Assembly: GCA_963663945.1 (NCBI GenBank)
Contig: OY760687.1
Coordinates: forward strand, 1,798,001 to 1,862,000
DNA: 64,000 bases
Direction of reading: 5' to 3'
Source: Bin87 sp963663945
GTDB lineage: Bacteria; Chloroflexota; Dehalococcoidia; Lucifugimonadales; UBA3495
Part shown: one piece after another, positions 27,191 to 36,943 of the stretch
How positions within the stretch are numbered: position 1 is the first letter of the stretch
Layout: each line of letters begins with the position of its first letter
Made by a program: the position numbers and the translations under genes
The notes under the pieces: generated by a model
Databases searched by the model: none
Told to the model about the DNA's origin: nothing
The model's input: only the letters and a program-made list of their open reading frames with translations

Positions 27191-30100
27191 CTAACCACCC
27201 TCGCCGGCGCGCAGCACTCGCTGGACCTCCAGCCGGCTGGTTACGAAGGCCAGCCAGATAACGGTCACAATGCTGACCGTGGCCAGCACCGCGTAGGCCA
27301 GCGCCAGCATCCGCCAGTCGGTCACGAAAGTCAGCGGCGGAGTGGCGCGGACACCTCCCTCAGCGACCTCCAGGACGGGCAGCAGCGCGGCGCCAATCTG
27401 CGCTCCGGCCCAGGTTCCCACGGCGACCCCCGCGATCACCACGATTGCGAGGTTGAACCAGACCACCCCGTTTAGTTGGCCGCGCGTGCTGCCCAGCGTC
27501 CGCAGCAGGGCGAACTCGGTCTGGCGCTCCCGCGTATCCAGCCAACTGTACAGCGCGATACCGGTCGCGCTGGCCAGCGCGAGGGCCAGGAACATGATCA
27601 CCAGCAGCCCTCCCCATCCGGCGTTGGCCAGCGGCTCCTTGCCGCGCAGGGCCGCCTCCTCTTCCGCGACATAGGCCTTGCCTGCAGTGAGGCCCAAGTC
27701 TTCGATGCTGGAGACTGCCGCTTCGCTCTCAGCCAGTGCGTGTTCCAAATCGCCGATAGCGATATCGCGATCCAGCCAAACTTCACTCGAGCCGCCGAAA
27801 ATGCGACGGCTATGCCGGTTGGCATACTCAACGAACTCGCTGAGGTCGGCGACGACAAAAGGCTGCTCCCGGGGATCCACGGTGGGGAAAAACTCGGCAA
27901 CCCCCACGATCCTGATCGGCAGCGCAAAGGTGGACATTCCGAGGCTGATCTGGTCTCCGACTTCTGCCCCGGTCGCTTCCAGGATGCCGGGGCTGACCAG
28001 AGCTTTTACGGGCGGCGCGTCTTCGCCGGGCCATAATCCGGGCGCGCCGATGCCGCCTGGCGCCCAGCTGAACACCGCGGAACCGGTGGTGCCTGGCCGT
28101 GCGACGTTGCGACTGGTCTCCACGGAATAGAGCCCGGGCCGGACGTAATCCTCTATTACGCTCCAGCCGTCGGCGGAGTTCAGGTCAGCCAATAGCACGT
28201 CTCCCGCGTCGGTGTGCGCAGTCAATCCGTCGACGAAGAGCACGCCGGGGCGATCTCCGCTGGTCCGCCCGGAGATTTGCAGGTTGATGAGCGTGTGCGG
28301 GGATACGTCCAACCGGGGCACTTCAGGGTCGTCGGTCGGCCGGCCGCCCCGCCCCACGCGAAGCACGGTGCTGCCCTCGAGCATCTGCCACTGGCGCGTC
28401 TCCCGCACGTCGCCCAGTTGCACGTCATAGAACCGTCCGGCGCCGTCCCTGAGCCGCGCGGTAACGCCCACCAGCGGTTCCCGGCGGACGGGCCCGGTCT
28501 GAGTGGTCATGGCCCACAGCGACAGGGAGGTGGTGCCGTCCGGAAGCGGCAGGCCTTGCGGGGCGTCTGGGTTGGGGGCGATCCGTGACATCAGGTGGGG
28601 CAGGCCGTCGCCGTCCGCGAAATCGTCGCGCCACCATGCCACGTCCGCCAGGCGCGGAGAATCCACGGCCAGCACCGAAACGCGCTGTGATCCGAATCCT
28701 TCGGTCAGCAGGCTGCCTTCGGTTTGCATCGCTTCGGCGGAGTTGGGCAGCACATCCGACAACCCTGCGAAGGCTCGCGAAATGCGGCCGTTGTCATGTT
28801 GTATGCGGATGTCGGCCCCCGTGTCGTATCGGACGCGGTCGTCCAGGCTGCGGTTCAGCGTGGCCGAAAACGCGCTGCCCACAACTCCGAGGGCGGTTGC
28901 CAGCATCAGCAGCGCGACCAGGCTCCCCGGAGCGATCGGGTCGCGGGCGATACGGCGCAAGCCCTGAACCAGCCATCCTGGTCCCACCGGTCCCACGATG
29001 CGGGCGGATATGCCCAGGAACAATGGGAAAAGCCGCATGACCAGCAGCCCCAGGGCGATCAGGCCGAGCGCTGGCCCCAGCAGCAGGGCGAAGTCGATCT
29101 CCAGGTCGCGACTGCCCAAACTCCGCGTCAGGACGGTGCCACGGTTGGAAATCTGCCACCAGAGGAACGCGATTACCACCAGCGCCAGCAGGTCCAGGTA
29201 ATAACGGTGGATGAATGGCGTACGCGCCGGCCGCGCGCCCGATTGCCGGAATTCCACTATACCTTTGTTCGCCGCAGCCAGGGTGGCCAGGGCCAGCACG
29301 ATCACGGCCAGAGCCGCCCCGGCCGCGCCCATTCCGAATGCCTGCCAGGAAAGGGACACCGGGGCGCCCGCGGATTCGGCGTCGAATACCAACCCGCCCA
29401 GGGCTCTGGCCAGCAGGGGGGACAGCAGCGCTCCGGCCACCAGCGCCGGGCCGGCCAGGAGCAGACCCTCGACCAGGGTCAGGATGCCGATCTGGACAGT
29501 GGTCGCGCCGCGGCTCTTGAGCATGGCAATCTCGCCGGCTCGCGCGCGAATCACCATCCCCGCGGTGATTGTCAGGTAATAGCCGAGAATGCCCGTCACC
29601 AGGAACACCATCAGGAACAGCGGGATCCGCGCCAACAAAAGCTGCTCTTCGTGGTCCTCCAGGATGCGAATCAACCCGGTGGAGGTGCTGCCGTTGGCCA
29701 GGTTGTTGGACACATCCCGCCGTAATCGCCGCAGATCCAACTGCAATTCGTCGACGCTCTTGGCGGGAATGCCTTCCCGGTCCACCTGCACGAACCAGGC
29801 GGAGCTGGTGTAGATGCCGGGATAGCGTCGCCCAATCTGCTGCCGCAGCGCCTGTTCCGAAGTGAACAGGGGAACCAGCGTCCAATCGTCATCCCGATAT
29901 GACAGCGACTTCTGCCGGCGGTACCAGTATTCGTCCTCCAGGTCTGTCGGCTCGATGGCGCCCACCACCACCACGGGGGTCGACGGTTGGCCCTCCCCGC
30001 CGGTGGCCGGCACAATTTCGAAACCCTCGCCAACTTCGAGGTCCAGGAATTCGAGCCCCTGTGAATCGACCACGATTTCGATCACGATCCCGTCGGTTTC

Positions 30101-30610
30101 CCCGGTCGTGTCATCGTAGCCGCCGTCGCCCGCGACTTCGGGCCAGCGTCCCTGGACCAATTGCGCCTGTCCTTCTTTCAATCCGGACAGGTATTGCATT
30201 CGCCCCCGTGGACGGACGTCGTTGGGCAGGTCAAGATTCGGACGACCGGTGAAATAGAATGTCGCCGTTTCGACCTGGAAGGAAACGGCACCGACGGCAT
30301 CGCCCAGGGGCGGAAGCACCCGCTGCGCGACGAACTGCCGGCTCGTCAGATAGCGGTCGCTGGCCGCCGTCGCGGTCCGGGGGTCGTCGAGGTCGTTGAA
30401 CACCCGCACCCAGAGATTGACGTCGCTGGACTCCGCATCGGCCAGCGACCGGCGCAGCGCGGTTTCCGCCAGCAGATCGTTGAAGACCACCGCACTCGAA
30501 AGCAGAACGACCGCCAGCGTGACGCCGAGCAGGACCGTCAGTTCGATCCGGAACGACGACATCAGTCGGCGCCGCGCCAGTACGTAACCCAGGTTGAGGA
30601 TGGCGGTCAT
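27191..30610 (-). CDS. Very large FtsX-type ABC permease (copy 1)
   Basis: This 1139-residue membrane protein has the FtsX/MacB permease layout twice over. An N-terminal helix (about 20-45) is followed by a large extracytoplasmic domain (about 50-330). Three or four helices with the LKSRGATTVQIGILTLVEG motif come next, then more helices, a second large extracytoplasmic domain (about 590-990) and a C-terminal FtsX block containing TEFALLRTLGSTRGQLNGVV. FtsX-type permeases convey mechanical force from a cytoplasmic ATPase and do not form a solute channel. The gene starts six bases after the stop of its paralog, so both are in one operon and likely form a heterodimer. No ABC ATPase gene is nearby. 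Confidence 0.9.
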   Translation of the reverse strand: MTAILNLGYVLARRRLMSSFRIELTVLLGVTLAVVLLSSAVVFNDLLAETALRRSLADAESSDVNLWVRVFNDLDDPRTATAASDRYLTSRQFVAQRVLPPLGDAVGAVSFQVETATFYFTGRPNLDLPNDVRPRGRMQYLSGLKEGQAQLVQGRWPEVAGDGGYDDTTGETDGIVIEIVVDSQGLEFLDLEVGEGFEIVPATGGEGQPSTPVVVVGAIEPTDLEDEYWYRRQKSLSYRDDDWTLVPLFTSEQALRQQIGRRYPGIYTSSAWFVQVDREGIPAKSVDELQLDLRRLRRDVSNNLANGSTSTGLIRILEDHEEQLLLARIPLFLMVFLVTGILGYYLTITAGMVIRARAGEIAMLKSRGATTVQIGILTLVEGLLLAGPALVAGALLSPLLARALGGLVFDAESAGAPVSLSWQAFGMGAAGAALAVIVLALATLAAANKGIVEFRQSGARPARTPFIHRYYLDLLALVVIAFLWWQISNRGTVLTRSLGSRDLEIDFALLLGPALGLIALGLLVMRLFPLFLGISARIVGPVGPGWLVQGLRRIARDPIAPGSLVALLMLATALGVVGSAFSATLNRSLDDRVRYDTGADIRIQHDNGRISRAFAGLSDVLPNSAEAMQTEGSLLTEGFGSQRVSVLAVDSPRLADVAWWRDDFADGDGLPHLMSRIAPNPDAPQGLPLPDGTTSLSLWAMTTQTGPVRREPLVGVTARLRDGAGRFYDVQLGDVRETRQWQMLEGSTVLRVGRGGRPTDDPEVPRLDVSPHTLINLQISGRTSGDRPGVLFVDGLTAHTDAGDVLLADLNSADGWSVIEDYVRPGLYSVETSRNVARPGTTGSAVFSWAPGGIGAPGLWPGEDAPPVKALVSPGILEATGAEVGDQISLGMSTFALPIRIVGVAEFFPTVDPREQPFVVADLSEFVEYANRHSRRIFGGSSEVWLDRDIAIGDLEHALAESEAAVSSIEDLGLTAGKAYVAEEEAALRGKEPLANAGWGGLLVIMFLALALASATGIALYSWLDTRERQTEFALLRTLGSTRGQLNGVVWFNLAIVVIAGVAVGTWAGAQIGAALLPVLEVAEGGVRATPPLTFVTDWRMLALAYAVLATVSIVTVIWLAFVTSRLEVQRVLRAGEGG

Positions 30611-30616
30611 CGTCGG

Positions 30617-33600
30617 CTACTCTGCCTCTCGCAACACTTCCGGTGGCCGCAACCGTCGCGCCACCGCGCCGGCCAGGGTGATGGCCGCAATCGCCGCCAC
30701 CACGAGGCAGAGGAACGTCGCCACCAGCCACGGCCCTTCAGCCACGAATATTATCGGCGGGGTCACGGGTCCTCCGGCCGCGTTTCCGGCCAACTCTCCC
30801 AACGTCCAGCGCGCCAGTCCCCAACCGGCCACTCCGCCCACCACGATGCCAAGCACACCAACCATGGCCCGTTCCAAAGCCAGACCGGCGATCCGCTGCC
30901 ACTGGGGAATGCCCAACGCTGCCCCCACCGACATGTCGACCCGCTGCTCGCGTACGGCGACTGCGGCGTGGGCGCACAGGGCCAGGGCCACCGCCAGGGC
31001 GAGGGCGGCCAGACCGATACCGGTCAGAGCGTCCCAGGCTCCGCCTGCCAGTGGATTGCGCGTTGCGAGATCGACGGCAGCGTCGCGATCCCTGAGGAAA
31101 GACAGGCGGTAACCGACGTCCAGGATCTCTTCGGCCACTCGCTCCCGGTCCACGCCCTCAGCCACGTCGAACCACCATTCGTCAGGAGTGATGGGTTGAG
31201 CGCCCGGCGCCTGGTTCAACCAGGCGCGCAACTCGTGCACTGACACCACCACGAACGAGCGCCTCCCGTCCAGCGTGGGGAAGTGCTTAACGGTGTTGGT
31301 GACCCGGGCGGGCACCACGTATCCGTCCACGGTGATTCTGACGGTCTGGTCGGGGAGGAATCCTGGCCCGGTAATGGCCGGCAATGGCAATGGAGCGGGT
31401 GGGATCACGATACCCCGGGGAGACCTTCCCAACGGCTCCTCCCAGGCGATCGAGAGTCCGGTGTCCCCGGTGTGTGCCGCGTCGGCGGTCCGCTCGGTGC
31501 GATCTGGAACAGTCCCGGCCTGGGGCAAGGATACCCAGGGACCAATGTCCTCGAATCCCTCGATGATGTCGCCGGTTGGAGGGTGGCCGGGCCCGTAGGC
31601 GGTGATGCCGTCAAAGGAGAGGCCGCCGGGCGGCGTGCGCGCGAACGAGTCCCCGGAGATGTAGAGTGCAACCATCCGCCAGGTGTCGTCGGCGCGGGCG
31701 GTGGCGCTCTCCTCCGGCAACGGGGCCGTCAGGTGGTGCCATCCCGTCTGGTGTTGGCTCAGCATTCCCAACTCGAGGTTGCGGTAGAAACCACGGTCGC
31801 TTCCGATGCGAAGCCACAGGCGATAGCTGGGCAATGGCACCGACGCGCCAACCGTCGGCGTGTCGTCCCGCCGGACCCAGACTCCGATCTCCTCGGTGTC
31901 CTCGGGGATCTCAATTCCGGCGGTTTCGGGAGAAAGGGTCCTTCTCAGCGGGGCGGCCAGCGTGTCCAAAGGAGTGGGCTCCCCGTCTACGAAGTCGTCG
32001 CGCCACCAGGAAGCCTGCCCGATGGTCAGCGGATCAACGCCCAACACGATGCCGCGCTGGAACGGTCCGTCAATGAACCCCACCGGCTCCCGGATGATTG
32101 GGGACACGGCTTCCACCCCGTCGATCGCCTTGAGTTGATCGATTCGTTCCTGCTCCGTGCGCCCGATGAAGCTCGTCCCGCCAAGGGTGATGTCGCCGCC
32201 GACGCTGTGGTTAGCCTGGTCCGCCTCGCTGCGGGCCAGCGTGGTCTGGAAGGTTCCCGCAAAAACACCCAGAGCCGCCGCCAGCGTCACTACCACGGTC
32301 AATGACGCGTAGGGCAGCGGATGGCGCGCCATTCTCCGCAGCGACAGGCTCACCCAGGCCGGAGCCAGTTGCTGCGATAGCCACGACATTCCCGTCATCA
32401 GCCACGGCAAGGCGCGCAACAGCAGGAAGGCCAGAGTCAGCAATGCCGCAGAGGGCGCCAACAGCAGCGAGGGATCCAGTTGCGGCCCGCGGCCGGCGAG
32501 TTCAGCTTCCACGAAGCCGCCTCGCTGCCGGATCTGCCACACCAGGACGGCTAGGGCAATCACCGCGATCACGTCGATGTAGTAACGCTGCAGCCACGGG
32601 GCGGATGGCGGGCGGGCCCGGGATCGCAGGAAATCCAGGATGCCGAGGCGGGCCAGGTTACCGCCGGCAACGGTCAACACCGCCAGGCTCAGCAGCCCGC
32701 CCACAGCGCCCATGGCGTACATCTGCCATGACAGGGAAACATCGAGGGGAGTCTCGCCGGCCCCCACGCGGGCAGCCGGGTTGATGGTCTCCACCAGCAG
32801 CAGGCTTCCGATACCCCAGGCCAGCAGAGGCCCGATCAAGGTTGCTATTACAACGATCAGGCCCTCGCCCACCGCGAGCAGCCCACCCACCTGGCCGATG
32901 CTCGCGCCCCGGCTGCGCAGCATCGACGACTCCGCGGATCGGGCGCCGGCCAGCAGCCCCACGGCCAGGGCCAGGAAGTACAGGATGACCACCACCACCA
33001 GCGAAATGAACAGGATCAACGGGGCCCGCGCCAGCGTGAGTTCCCGTTGGTACGTGGCCAGTACTCCGGTGTTGCGGCTGTTCTCCAGTCCGGTCAACAC
33101 GTACGACCTGGGGAACCGGCTGTTGATGTCAGTCTCCAGCGCGGTCAGGTCGTCCCGGGTTTGCTGCACTGTAGGGGACGTGATGACATCAGGGTTGATG
33201 TAAAGGAACCACCCGTAGTCACCTACCAGGGTTGGGAAAGGTTCGCCAATGCCGTCAAAGAAGGCCTGCTCGTTGACGTAAATGGGCGCCACGGGCCGCC
33301 CTTCCCAGTCGCCCATCCTGAAGTAGTCCGAGGAACCCATCCAGTACTCTTCGCGAGGATCAATGGCTTCAGCGATCCCGACAATCTCGACCCCGATGTA
33401 TTCGGGCGGATCTTCGTCGTTGCCCGGGAACACGACCAGCCAGGCTTCTTTGCCGACTCCCCATCCCATGAGACGGGAGGTGTCAACGCCCAGCACGCCC
33501 TCTATTCGGGAGCACCCATCGGAAAGGTTGATGCAGGACGCCGGGTCATTGCCTACAGTTGGCGTCGGCCACCGACCATCAACCAAACGGGAATGGGATT

Positions 33601-34045
33601 CAAACTCCGTGATGAAAAACGGCCGGCCCAGCGGGACGTCGGAAATCCCGAACGGCGCGCCCACCTGGACGAAGGGCAGCGTGGGCAGCATCTTGGCATA
33701 GCGTTCCTGGCCCCGCCGGAGATAGGCTACGTCATCATCAATGTTCTGCTCGATGTCGGTGCGAAGCGACGTGTAATCTTCAGGACCCAGCGGACGGTTG
33801 CGCACCACGATCTGGGTGTTGATCACGGTAGGCGACGTGATCGCCAGCGAGTGCCGTAAGCCGGCCTCGGCCAGTCCCTGCGAATACATCGCGCCCAGCG
33901 CCATGATCGTCACCGCGGCCAGCACGCCGAAGGCGGTTACGGCCAGTAATCCCCACGCGGATCGTATCCGCCTGGGCAGTAGCCAGAGCAGCAGTGCGAA
34001 ATTATGGGTCAAGGCGTGATGTTCCGGCGCGAACGCCAGCGCCAA
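30617..34045 (-). CDS. Very large FtsX-type ABC permease (copy 2)
   Basis: This 1142-residue paralog of the downstream gene has the same order of parts: N-terminal helix (about 30-55), a first extracytoplasmic domain, an FtsX block with MLRSRGASIGQVGGLLAVGEG, a second extracytoplasmic domain of about 400 residues, and a C-terminal FtsX block with MSVGAALGIPQWQRIAGLALE. The only plausible start is a TTG at 34045, 13 bases after the stop of the LLM monooxygenase gene, without a clear ribosome site; translation may be coupled. The substrate is unknown. Paired proteins of this size are usually linked to lipoprotein or cell-envelope export or to peptide defence. Confidence 0.88.
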   Translation of the reverse strand: MALAFAPEHHALTHNFALLLWLLPRRIRSAWGLLAVTAFGVLAAVTIMALGAMYSQGLAEAGLRHSLAITSPTVINTQIVVRNRPLGPEDYTSLRTDIEQNIDDDVAYLRRGQERYAKMLPTLPFVQVGAPFGISDVPLGRPFFITEFESHSRLVDGRWPTPTVGNDPASCINLSDGCSRIEGVLGVDTSRLMGWGVGKEAWLVVFPGNDEDPPEYIGVEIVGIAEAIDPREEYWMGSSDYFRMGDWEGRPVAPIYVNEQAFFDGIGEPFPTLVGDYGWFLYINPDVITSPTVQQTRDDLTALETDINSRFPRSYVLTGLENSRNTGVLATYQRELTLARAPLILFISLVVVVILYFLALAVGLLAGARSAESSMLRSRGASIGQVGGLLAVGEGLIVVIATLIGPLLAWGIGSLLLVETINPAARVGAGETPLDVSLSWQMYAMGAVGGLLSLAVLTVAGGNLARLGILDFLRSRARPPSAPWLQRYYIDVIAVIALAVLVWQIRQRGGFVEAELAGRGPQLDPSLLLAPSAALLTLAFLLLRALPWLMTGMSWLSQQLAPAWVSLSLRRMARHPLPYASLTVVVTLAAALGVFAGTFQTTLARSEADQANHSVGGDITLGGTSFIGRTEQERIDQLKAIDGVEAVSPIIREPVGFIDGPFQRGIVLGVDPLTIGQASWWRDDFVDGEPTPLDTLAAPLRRTLSPETAGIEIPEDTEEIGVWVRRDDTPTVGASVPLPSYRLWLRIGSDRGFYRNLELGMLSQHQTGWHHLTAPLPEESATARADDTWRMVALYISGDSFARTPPGGLSFDGITAYGPGHPPTGDIIEGFEDIGPWVSLPQAGTVPDRTERTADAAHTGDTGLSIAWEEPLGRSPRGIVIPPAPLPLPAITGPGFLPDQTVRITVDGYVVPARVTNTVKHFPTLDGRRSFVVVSVHELRAWLNQAPGAQPITPDEWWFDVAEGVDRERVAEEILDVGYRLSFLRDRDAAVDLATRNPLAGGAWDALTGIGLAALALAVALALCAHAAVAVREQRVDMSVGAALGIPQWQRIAGLALERAMVGVLGIVVGGVAGWGLARWTLGELAGNAAGGPVTPPIIFVAEGPWLVATFLCLVVAAIAAITLAGAVARRLRPPEVLREAE

Positions 34046-34058
34046 CGGAGGTCAGCGG

Positions 34059-35174
34059 TCACCGGTTTTCGGATGCCACCCGTTCGCGTACCAGCGGCAG
34101 CAGTTCGTCGGCCGCCCGACGGCATTCCTCGACATGGGGGAAGCCGCTGAGGATGAATTCGTCGATGCCCAACCGCCAGTAGTCCAGCAGTTCGTCCGCA
34201 ACCTGTTCCGGCGTGCCCACCAGCGCGCTGCCGCAGTTCACCCGGACCTCCGAAAGGCCGTTCCACAGGTGTCGCCCCAAACGATGGTCTTCGGCCTCCC
34301 GGGCCTGCGCCTGCTGCCCCACCATGGGCGTCCCGGCTATCGCCGACTGCCGCTGCGCCTTGACCTCCGGTGCGGCGTCGGCGATGAGCCTCTGCGCCGC
34401 GTGCCAGGCCTCGTCCTCTTGATCACGGATCACCAGATGGGTGCGCAACCCAAGCGTGAGGGGCCGGCCGGTTCCCGCAAACTGCTGTTTCAGGTCGGAT
34501 ACGCGCTGAGCGGTGTCTTCCAATGGCTCGATCCAGCCCAGGTGCACGTCCGCCTGGCGGGCAGATAGCCCCAACGCTCTCGGCGACGCGCCACCCAGGT
34601 AGAACTTTGGAGCATCCTCACCCGGGGCCGGCGCGCAGTAGGCGTCGGCAAGCTGGTAGAAATCGCCGGAGTAGGTCACCGGCTGGGGGTCCTGCCACAG
34701 GGCGCGGCAGGCCTGGATGAATTCCTCGGCCCTCTCGTACCGCGTCGCGTGGTCGCTGACTTCGCCCACACGTTCAAAGTCGTTCTGGATGCCGCCGGGC
34801 ACGATGTTGATGTCCAGCCTGCCCCCGGAGATCTGGTGCAACGCGGCCGCCATTTGGGCGAACAGGCCGAGAGCGATGAACCCGGGCCGCACCGCCACCA
34901 GGAAGCGGATCTTGGAGGTGACCGCCGCCAGCGCAGTGGCCGTGGTCCACGTCTCCGCCAGCGGAGCGTCCTCCGAGAACAGCCCGTTGGCGAAACGGGT
35001 GGGAATCAGCATCGAGTAGAAACCGCACTGCTCCGCGGTTTCCGCCACCTCGCGCAGATATTCAAAGGTCGGCGGGCGGTCGGCGCGGACGGTACCCGCG
35101 CGCGCGCCATCTCCGTCGATGGGGACAAACCAGTCGAAACGCGGTTCCGGACGTCGTCCGTTGCTAGTGGCCAT
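34059..35174 (-). CDS. LLM-class flavin-dependent monooxygenase, SsuD-like
   Basis: This 371-residue TIM-barrel protein belongs to the bacterial-luciferase-like FMNH2-dependent monooxygenases and is closest to the alkanesulfonate monooxygenase branch. The SsuD-type pattern includes AVRPGFIALGLFAQMAAALH and ISGGRLDINIVPGG, and the tail GTPEQVADELLDYWRLGIDE is typical. Such enzymes split C-S or other bonds with O2 and need a flavin reductase, which is not nearby. A promoter-like pair lies at 35219-35248. Expansion of this enzyme class is established for SAR202 Chloroflexota. The exact substrate is unknown. Confidence 0.92.
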   Translation of the reverse strand: MATSNGRRPEPRFDWFVPIDGDGARAGTVRADRPPTFEYLREVAETAEQCGFYSMLIPTRFANGLFSEDAPLAETWTTATALAAVTSKIRFLVAVRPGFIALGLFAQMAAALHQISGGRLDINIVPGGIQNDFERVGEVSDHATRYERAEEFIQACRALWQDPQPVTYSGDFYQLADAYCAPAPGEDAPKFYLGGASPRALGLSARQADVHLGWIEPLEDTAQRVSDLKQQFAGTGRPLTLGLRTHLVIRDQEDEAWHAAQRLIADAAPEVKAQRQSAIAGTPMVGQQAQAREAEDHRLGRHLWNGLSEVRVNCGSALVGTPEQVADELLDYWRLGIDEFILSGFPHVEECRRAADELLPLVRERVASENR

Positions 35175-35218
35175 ACTTCACCGGTCAAAATTACAGGATG
35201 GATCAGACAACGGCGCAC

Positions 35219-35248
35219 ATCGTACAAGTTACGTTCGGGGATGGTCAA
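35219..35248 (-). promoter_or_regulatory. Sigma-70-type promoter for the LLM monooxygenase
   Basis: On the minus strand TTGACC (35248-35243) and TACGAT (35224-35219) are 18 bases apart. Each differs from consensus by one or two bases. The expected transcription start is about 38 bases before the ATG at 35174. Confidence 0.55.
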
Positions 35249-35269
35249 TTTGTGCGGCAAGTGAGCTAT

Positions 35270-36283
35270 CTAGCGTTCGGGCTGGTCCGACCCCACGGCG
35301 TCGTCCCCCTCCGCTTCAACCGCGGGCTGCGGCATGGGCGGGTTTGGATTGGCTTCCATCTCCCGCTGGTACCACATGTACATCACGATTCCGGCGGACA
35401 GGATGCTCATCATATCGCCCGGAACCCACAGGAGGAGGCCTCCGAAACGCTGGTCGTCCAGGTGCGAAAATCCCTCCCAGGGCCGGGGGAGATCCTGGTA
35501 GGCCGTATAAATCACTTCTTCCTGGAAGGTTATTCCCGCTCCCAGCAGCGTGTTGGGGAGCACGATCAGGCCGAGGTAGAGCACCCGCAGCCCGTAGTGC
35601 AGCCGGGAACGGTGCGGCTTGGGGTCGATCACGATCCACCAGAACAGGAACCCGCTGGTCAGCATCGTGCCGTGCATCAGTTCGTGCACCCAGTCGTTGT
35701 GCACGGCCAGATTGTGCGGACCCGGCGCTTGCCAGATAAAGAGCAGAGCGAGGAACGTGACGGTGGTGAATACCGGGTTCGTGATCTTGCCGTAGATCCA
35801 CCGGGCCAGCGGCGAGCGCACCAGCCGCCGGACGATGTGCTGGCGGGCCCACTTGGGCATCCCGCGCAACATGGGCGTCAGCGGCGCGCCGAGCAGGATG
35901 AGCAACGGGCCGACCATGCGGACCATCAGGTGTTGCACTTGATGAACGGAGAAATAGTGCTCGGCCAGTGGTTCGATCGGCGATTGCAAGGCCGCGAAGA
36001 GCACCAGAATCCCGGCGACGAAACAGCCCTTCTGCCACGCGTTGACGCGATGGGTCGGATTGGGCCAGTTGTTCAGGCCGTTTACATAAAGGTAGACCGC
36101 GCCCAGCAGAAGCAGGCTGGGCACCGGATTGGTTATGAAGCCCCATGCTGTTGCCGGTGTCTGACCCGGCGGAATGCCCTGGTGCGCGAACGCAATGCCT
36201 GCATTCAGCGCCACGCCGGCCATGGCGGCGGCGGCAGCGCCAACGGCCCAGAGGCACCACCTACGGCCAATAATCGCGGTCAT
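35270..36283 (-). CDS. CtaG-type cytochrome c oxidase assembly protein
   Basis: This 337-residue membrane protein is of the caa3_CtaG family, which helps insert copper into cytochrome c oxidase. It has an N-terminal signal-like helix and about seven further helices. Conserved histidines lie in HYFSVHQVQHLMVRMVGPLL and HNDWVHELMHGTML, the expected copper-handling positions. The ATG at 36283 overlaps the stop of the upstream gene by four bases (ATGA), so both are made together. The acidic C-terminal tail (about 310-337) is cytoplasmic or periplasmic and low in complexity. It implies an aerobic terminal oxidase, though no oxidase genes are in the window. Confidence 0.9.
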   Translation of the reverse strand: MTAIIGRRWCLWAVGAAAAAMAGVALNAGIAFAHQGIPPGQTPATAWGFITNPVPSLLLLGAVYLYVNGLNNWPNPTHRVNAWQKGCFVAGILVLFAALQSPIEPLAEHYFSVHQVQHLMVRMVGPLLILLGAPLTPMLRGMPKWARQHIVRRLVRSPLARWIYGKITNPVFTTVTFLALLFIWQAPGPHNLAVHNDWVHELMHGTMLTSGFLFWWIVIDPKPHRSRLHYGLRVLYLGLIVLPNTLLGAGITFQEEVIYTAYQDLPRPWEGFSHLDDQRFGGLLLWVPGDMMSILSAGIVMYMWYQREMEANPNPPMPQPAVEAEGDDAVGSDQPER

Positions 36284-36852
36284 TGCGACGCGTCCCCGCG
36301 CGCTGCTGCCCTTGCCTTCTGGTTCTGGCGCACCCTCCACGTCAGGTATCCGGCGCCGACCATCAGTATGACCGCCACGCCGATGAACACGAAACCCGCC
36401 TCCGAATCGGTGGTGGGCGTGGGAACGTCGAACACAAACCCGTCGGCGCCGTAGGATCCTCCGGACGGCGGTTCAATCAGGATGGTGGTCTCCCACCTGC
36501 CGGGGTCAAACTGCAGGGTGGCGGTGTAGAGCCCGGGAACGTTTGGACTCAGGGCGATGTTCTCCCCAGCCTCGTCGCTGCCGCTCCAGGTGGTGAGCAC
36601 CCACACCGTCAGGTCCTGTGCGTGCGCTCCGGTCGCGGTCTCGGTAATGCGGATGAAGAACTGCACCGATTGCAGGGACGGCAGCGTCTGGGTGTCGACC
36701 ACCACGGTGTAGGGCCCGGTGACCGTTTCGTTGCGGCGGGAGTCCTGCCCGACGATGTCCTGGCCTTGTACGGCGTGGGGAAACCCCGACCACAAAGCCA
36801 TCACGACGGCGAGGGTCAGCACGGGCGATGTCAAACTGCGAATCAGCGTCAT
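36280..36852 (-). CDS. Periplasmic beta-domain protein with C-terminal anchor (FixH/YtkA-like)
   Basis: This 190-residue protein has an N-terminal signal peptide (TLIRSLTSPVLTLAVVMALW). A beta-rich domain (about 35-140) includes GPYTVVVDTQTLPSLQSVQF and VPGLYTATLQFDPGRWETTI. A C-terminal membrane helix (about 158-178) and a basic tail follow. The domain resembles the YtkA/FixH type often found beside cytochrome oxidase assembly genes, and the four-base overlap with the CtaG gene supports a role in copper or oxidase assembly. The start is ambiguous because a 20-bp tandem duplication has copied the start-codon region; an ATG at 36882 is an alternative. Confidence 0.75.
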   Translation of the reverse strand: MTLIRSLTSPVLTLAVVMALWSGFPHAVQGQDIVGQDSRRNETVTGPYTVVVDTQTLPSLQSVQFFIRITETATGAHAQDLTVWVLTTWSGSDEAGENIALSPNVPGLYTATLQFDPGRWETTILIEPPSGGSYGADGFVFDVPTPTTDSEAGFVFIGVAVILMVGAGYLTWRVRQNQKARAAARGDASQ

Positions 36853-36880
36853 AGGCCACCAATCAGCGTCATAGGCCATC
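36841..36880. repeat. Tandem duplication of 20 bp over a start codon
   Basis: Bases 36841-36860 and 36861-36880 are identical except for one base near the end (cc versus tc). Each unit contains the start codon ATG of the downstream membrane-anchored protein on the minus strand. As 20 is not a multiple of three, the outer copy's ATG opens a seven-codon reading frame. That frame ends in a TGA overlapping the inner ATG. Confidence 0.85.
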
Positions 36881-36886
36881 AAAATT

Positions 36887-36916
36887 TGGAGGAGCGAACC
36901 GGCGTCCGCTCCTCCA
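36887..36916 (-). terminator. Intrinsic terminator after the tandem barrel gene
   Basis: A 10-bp perfect stem (36887-36896 with 36907-36916) has a ten-base loop. On the minus strand the stem is followed by AAATTTT. It lies 28 bases after the stop of the gene at 36944-37603 and just before the FixH/YtkA-like gene. Confidence 0.7.
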
Positions 36917-36943
36917 TTTTACGCTACAGAACGTGCGGCTCCG

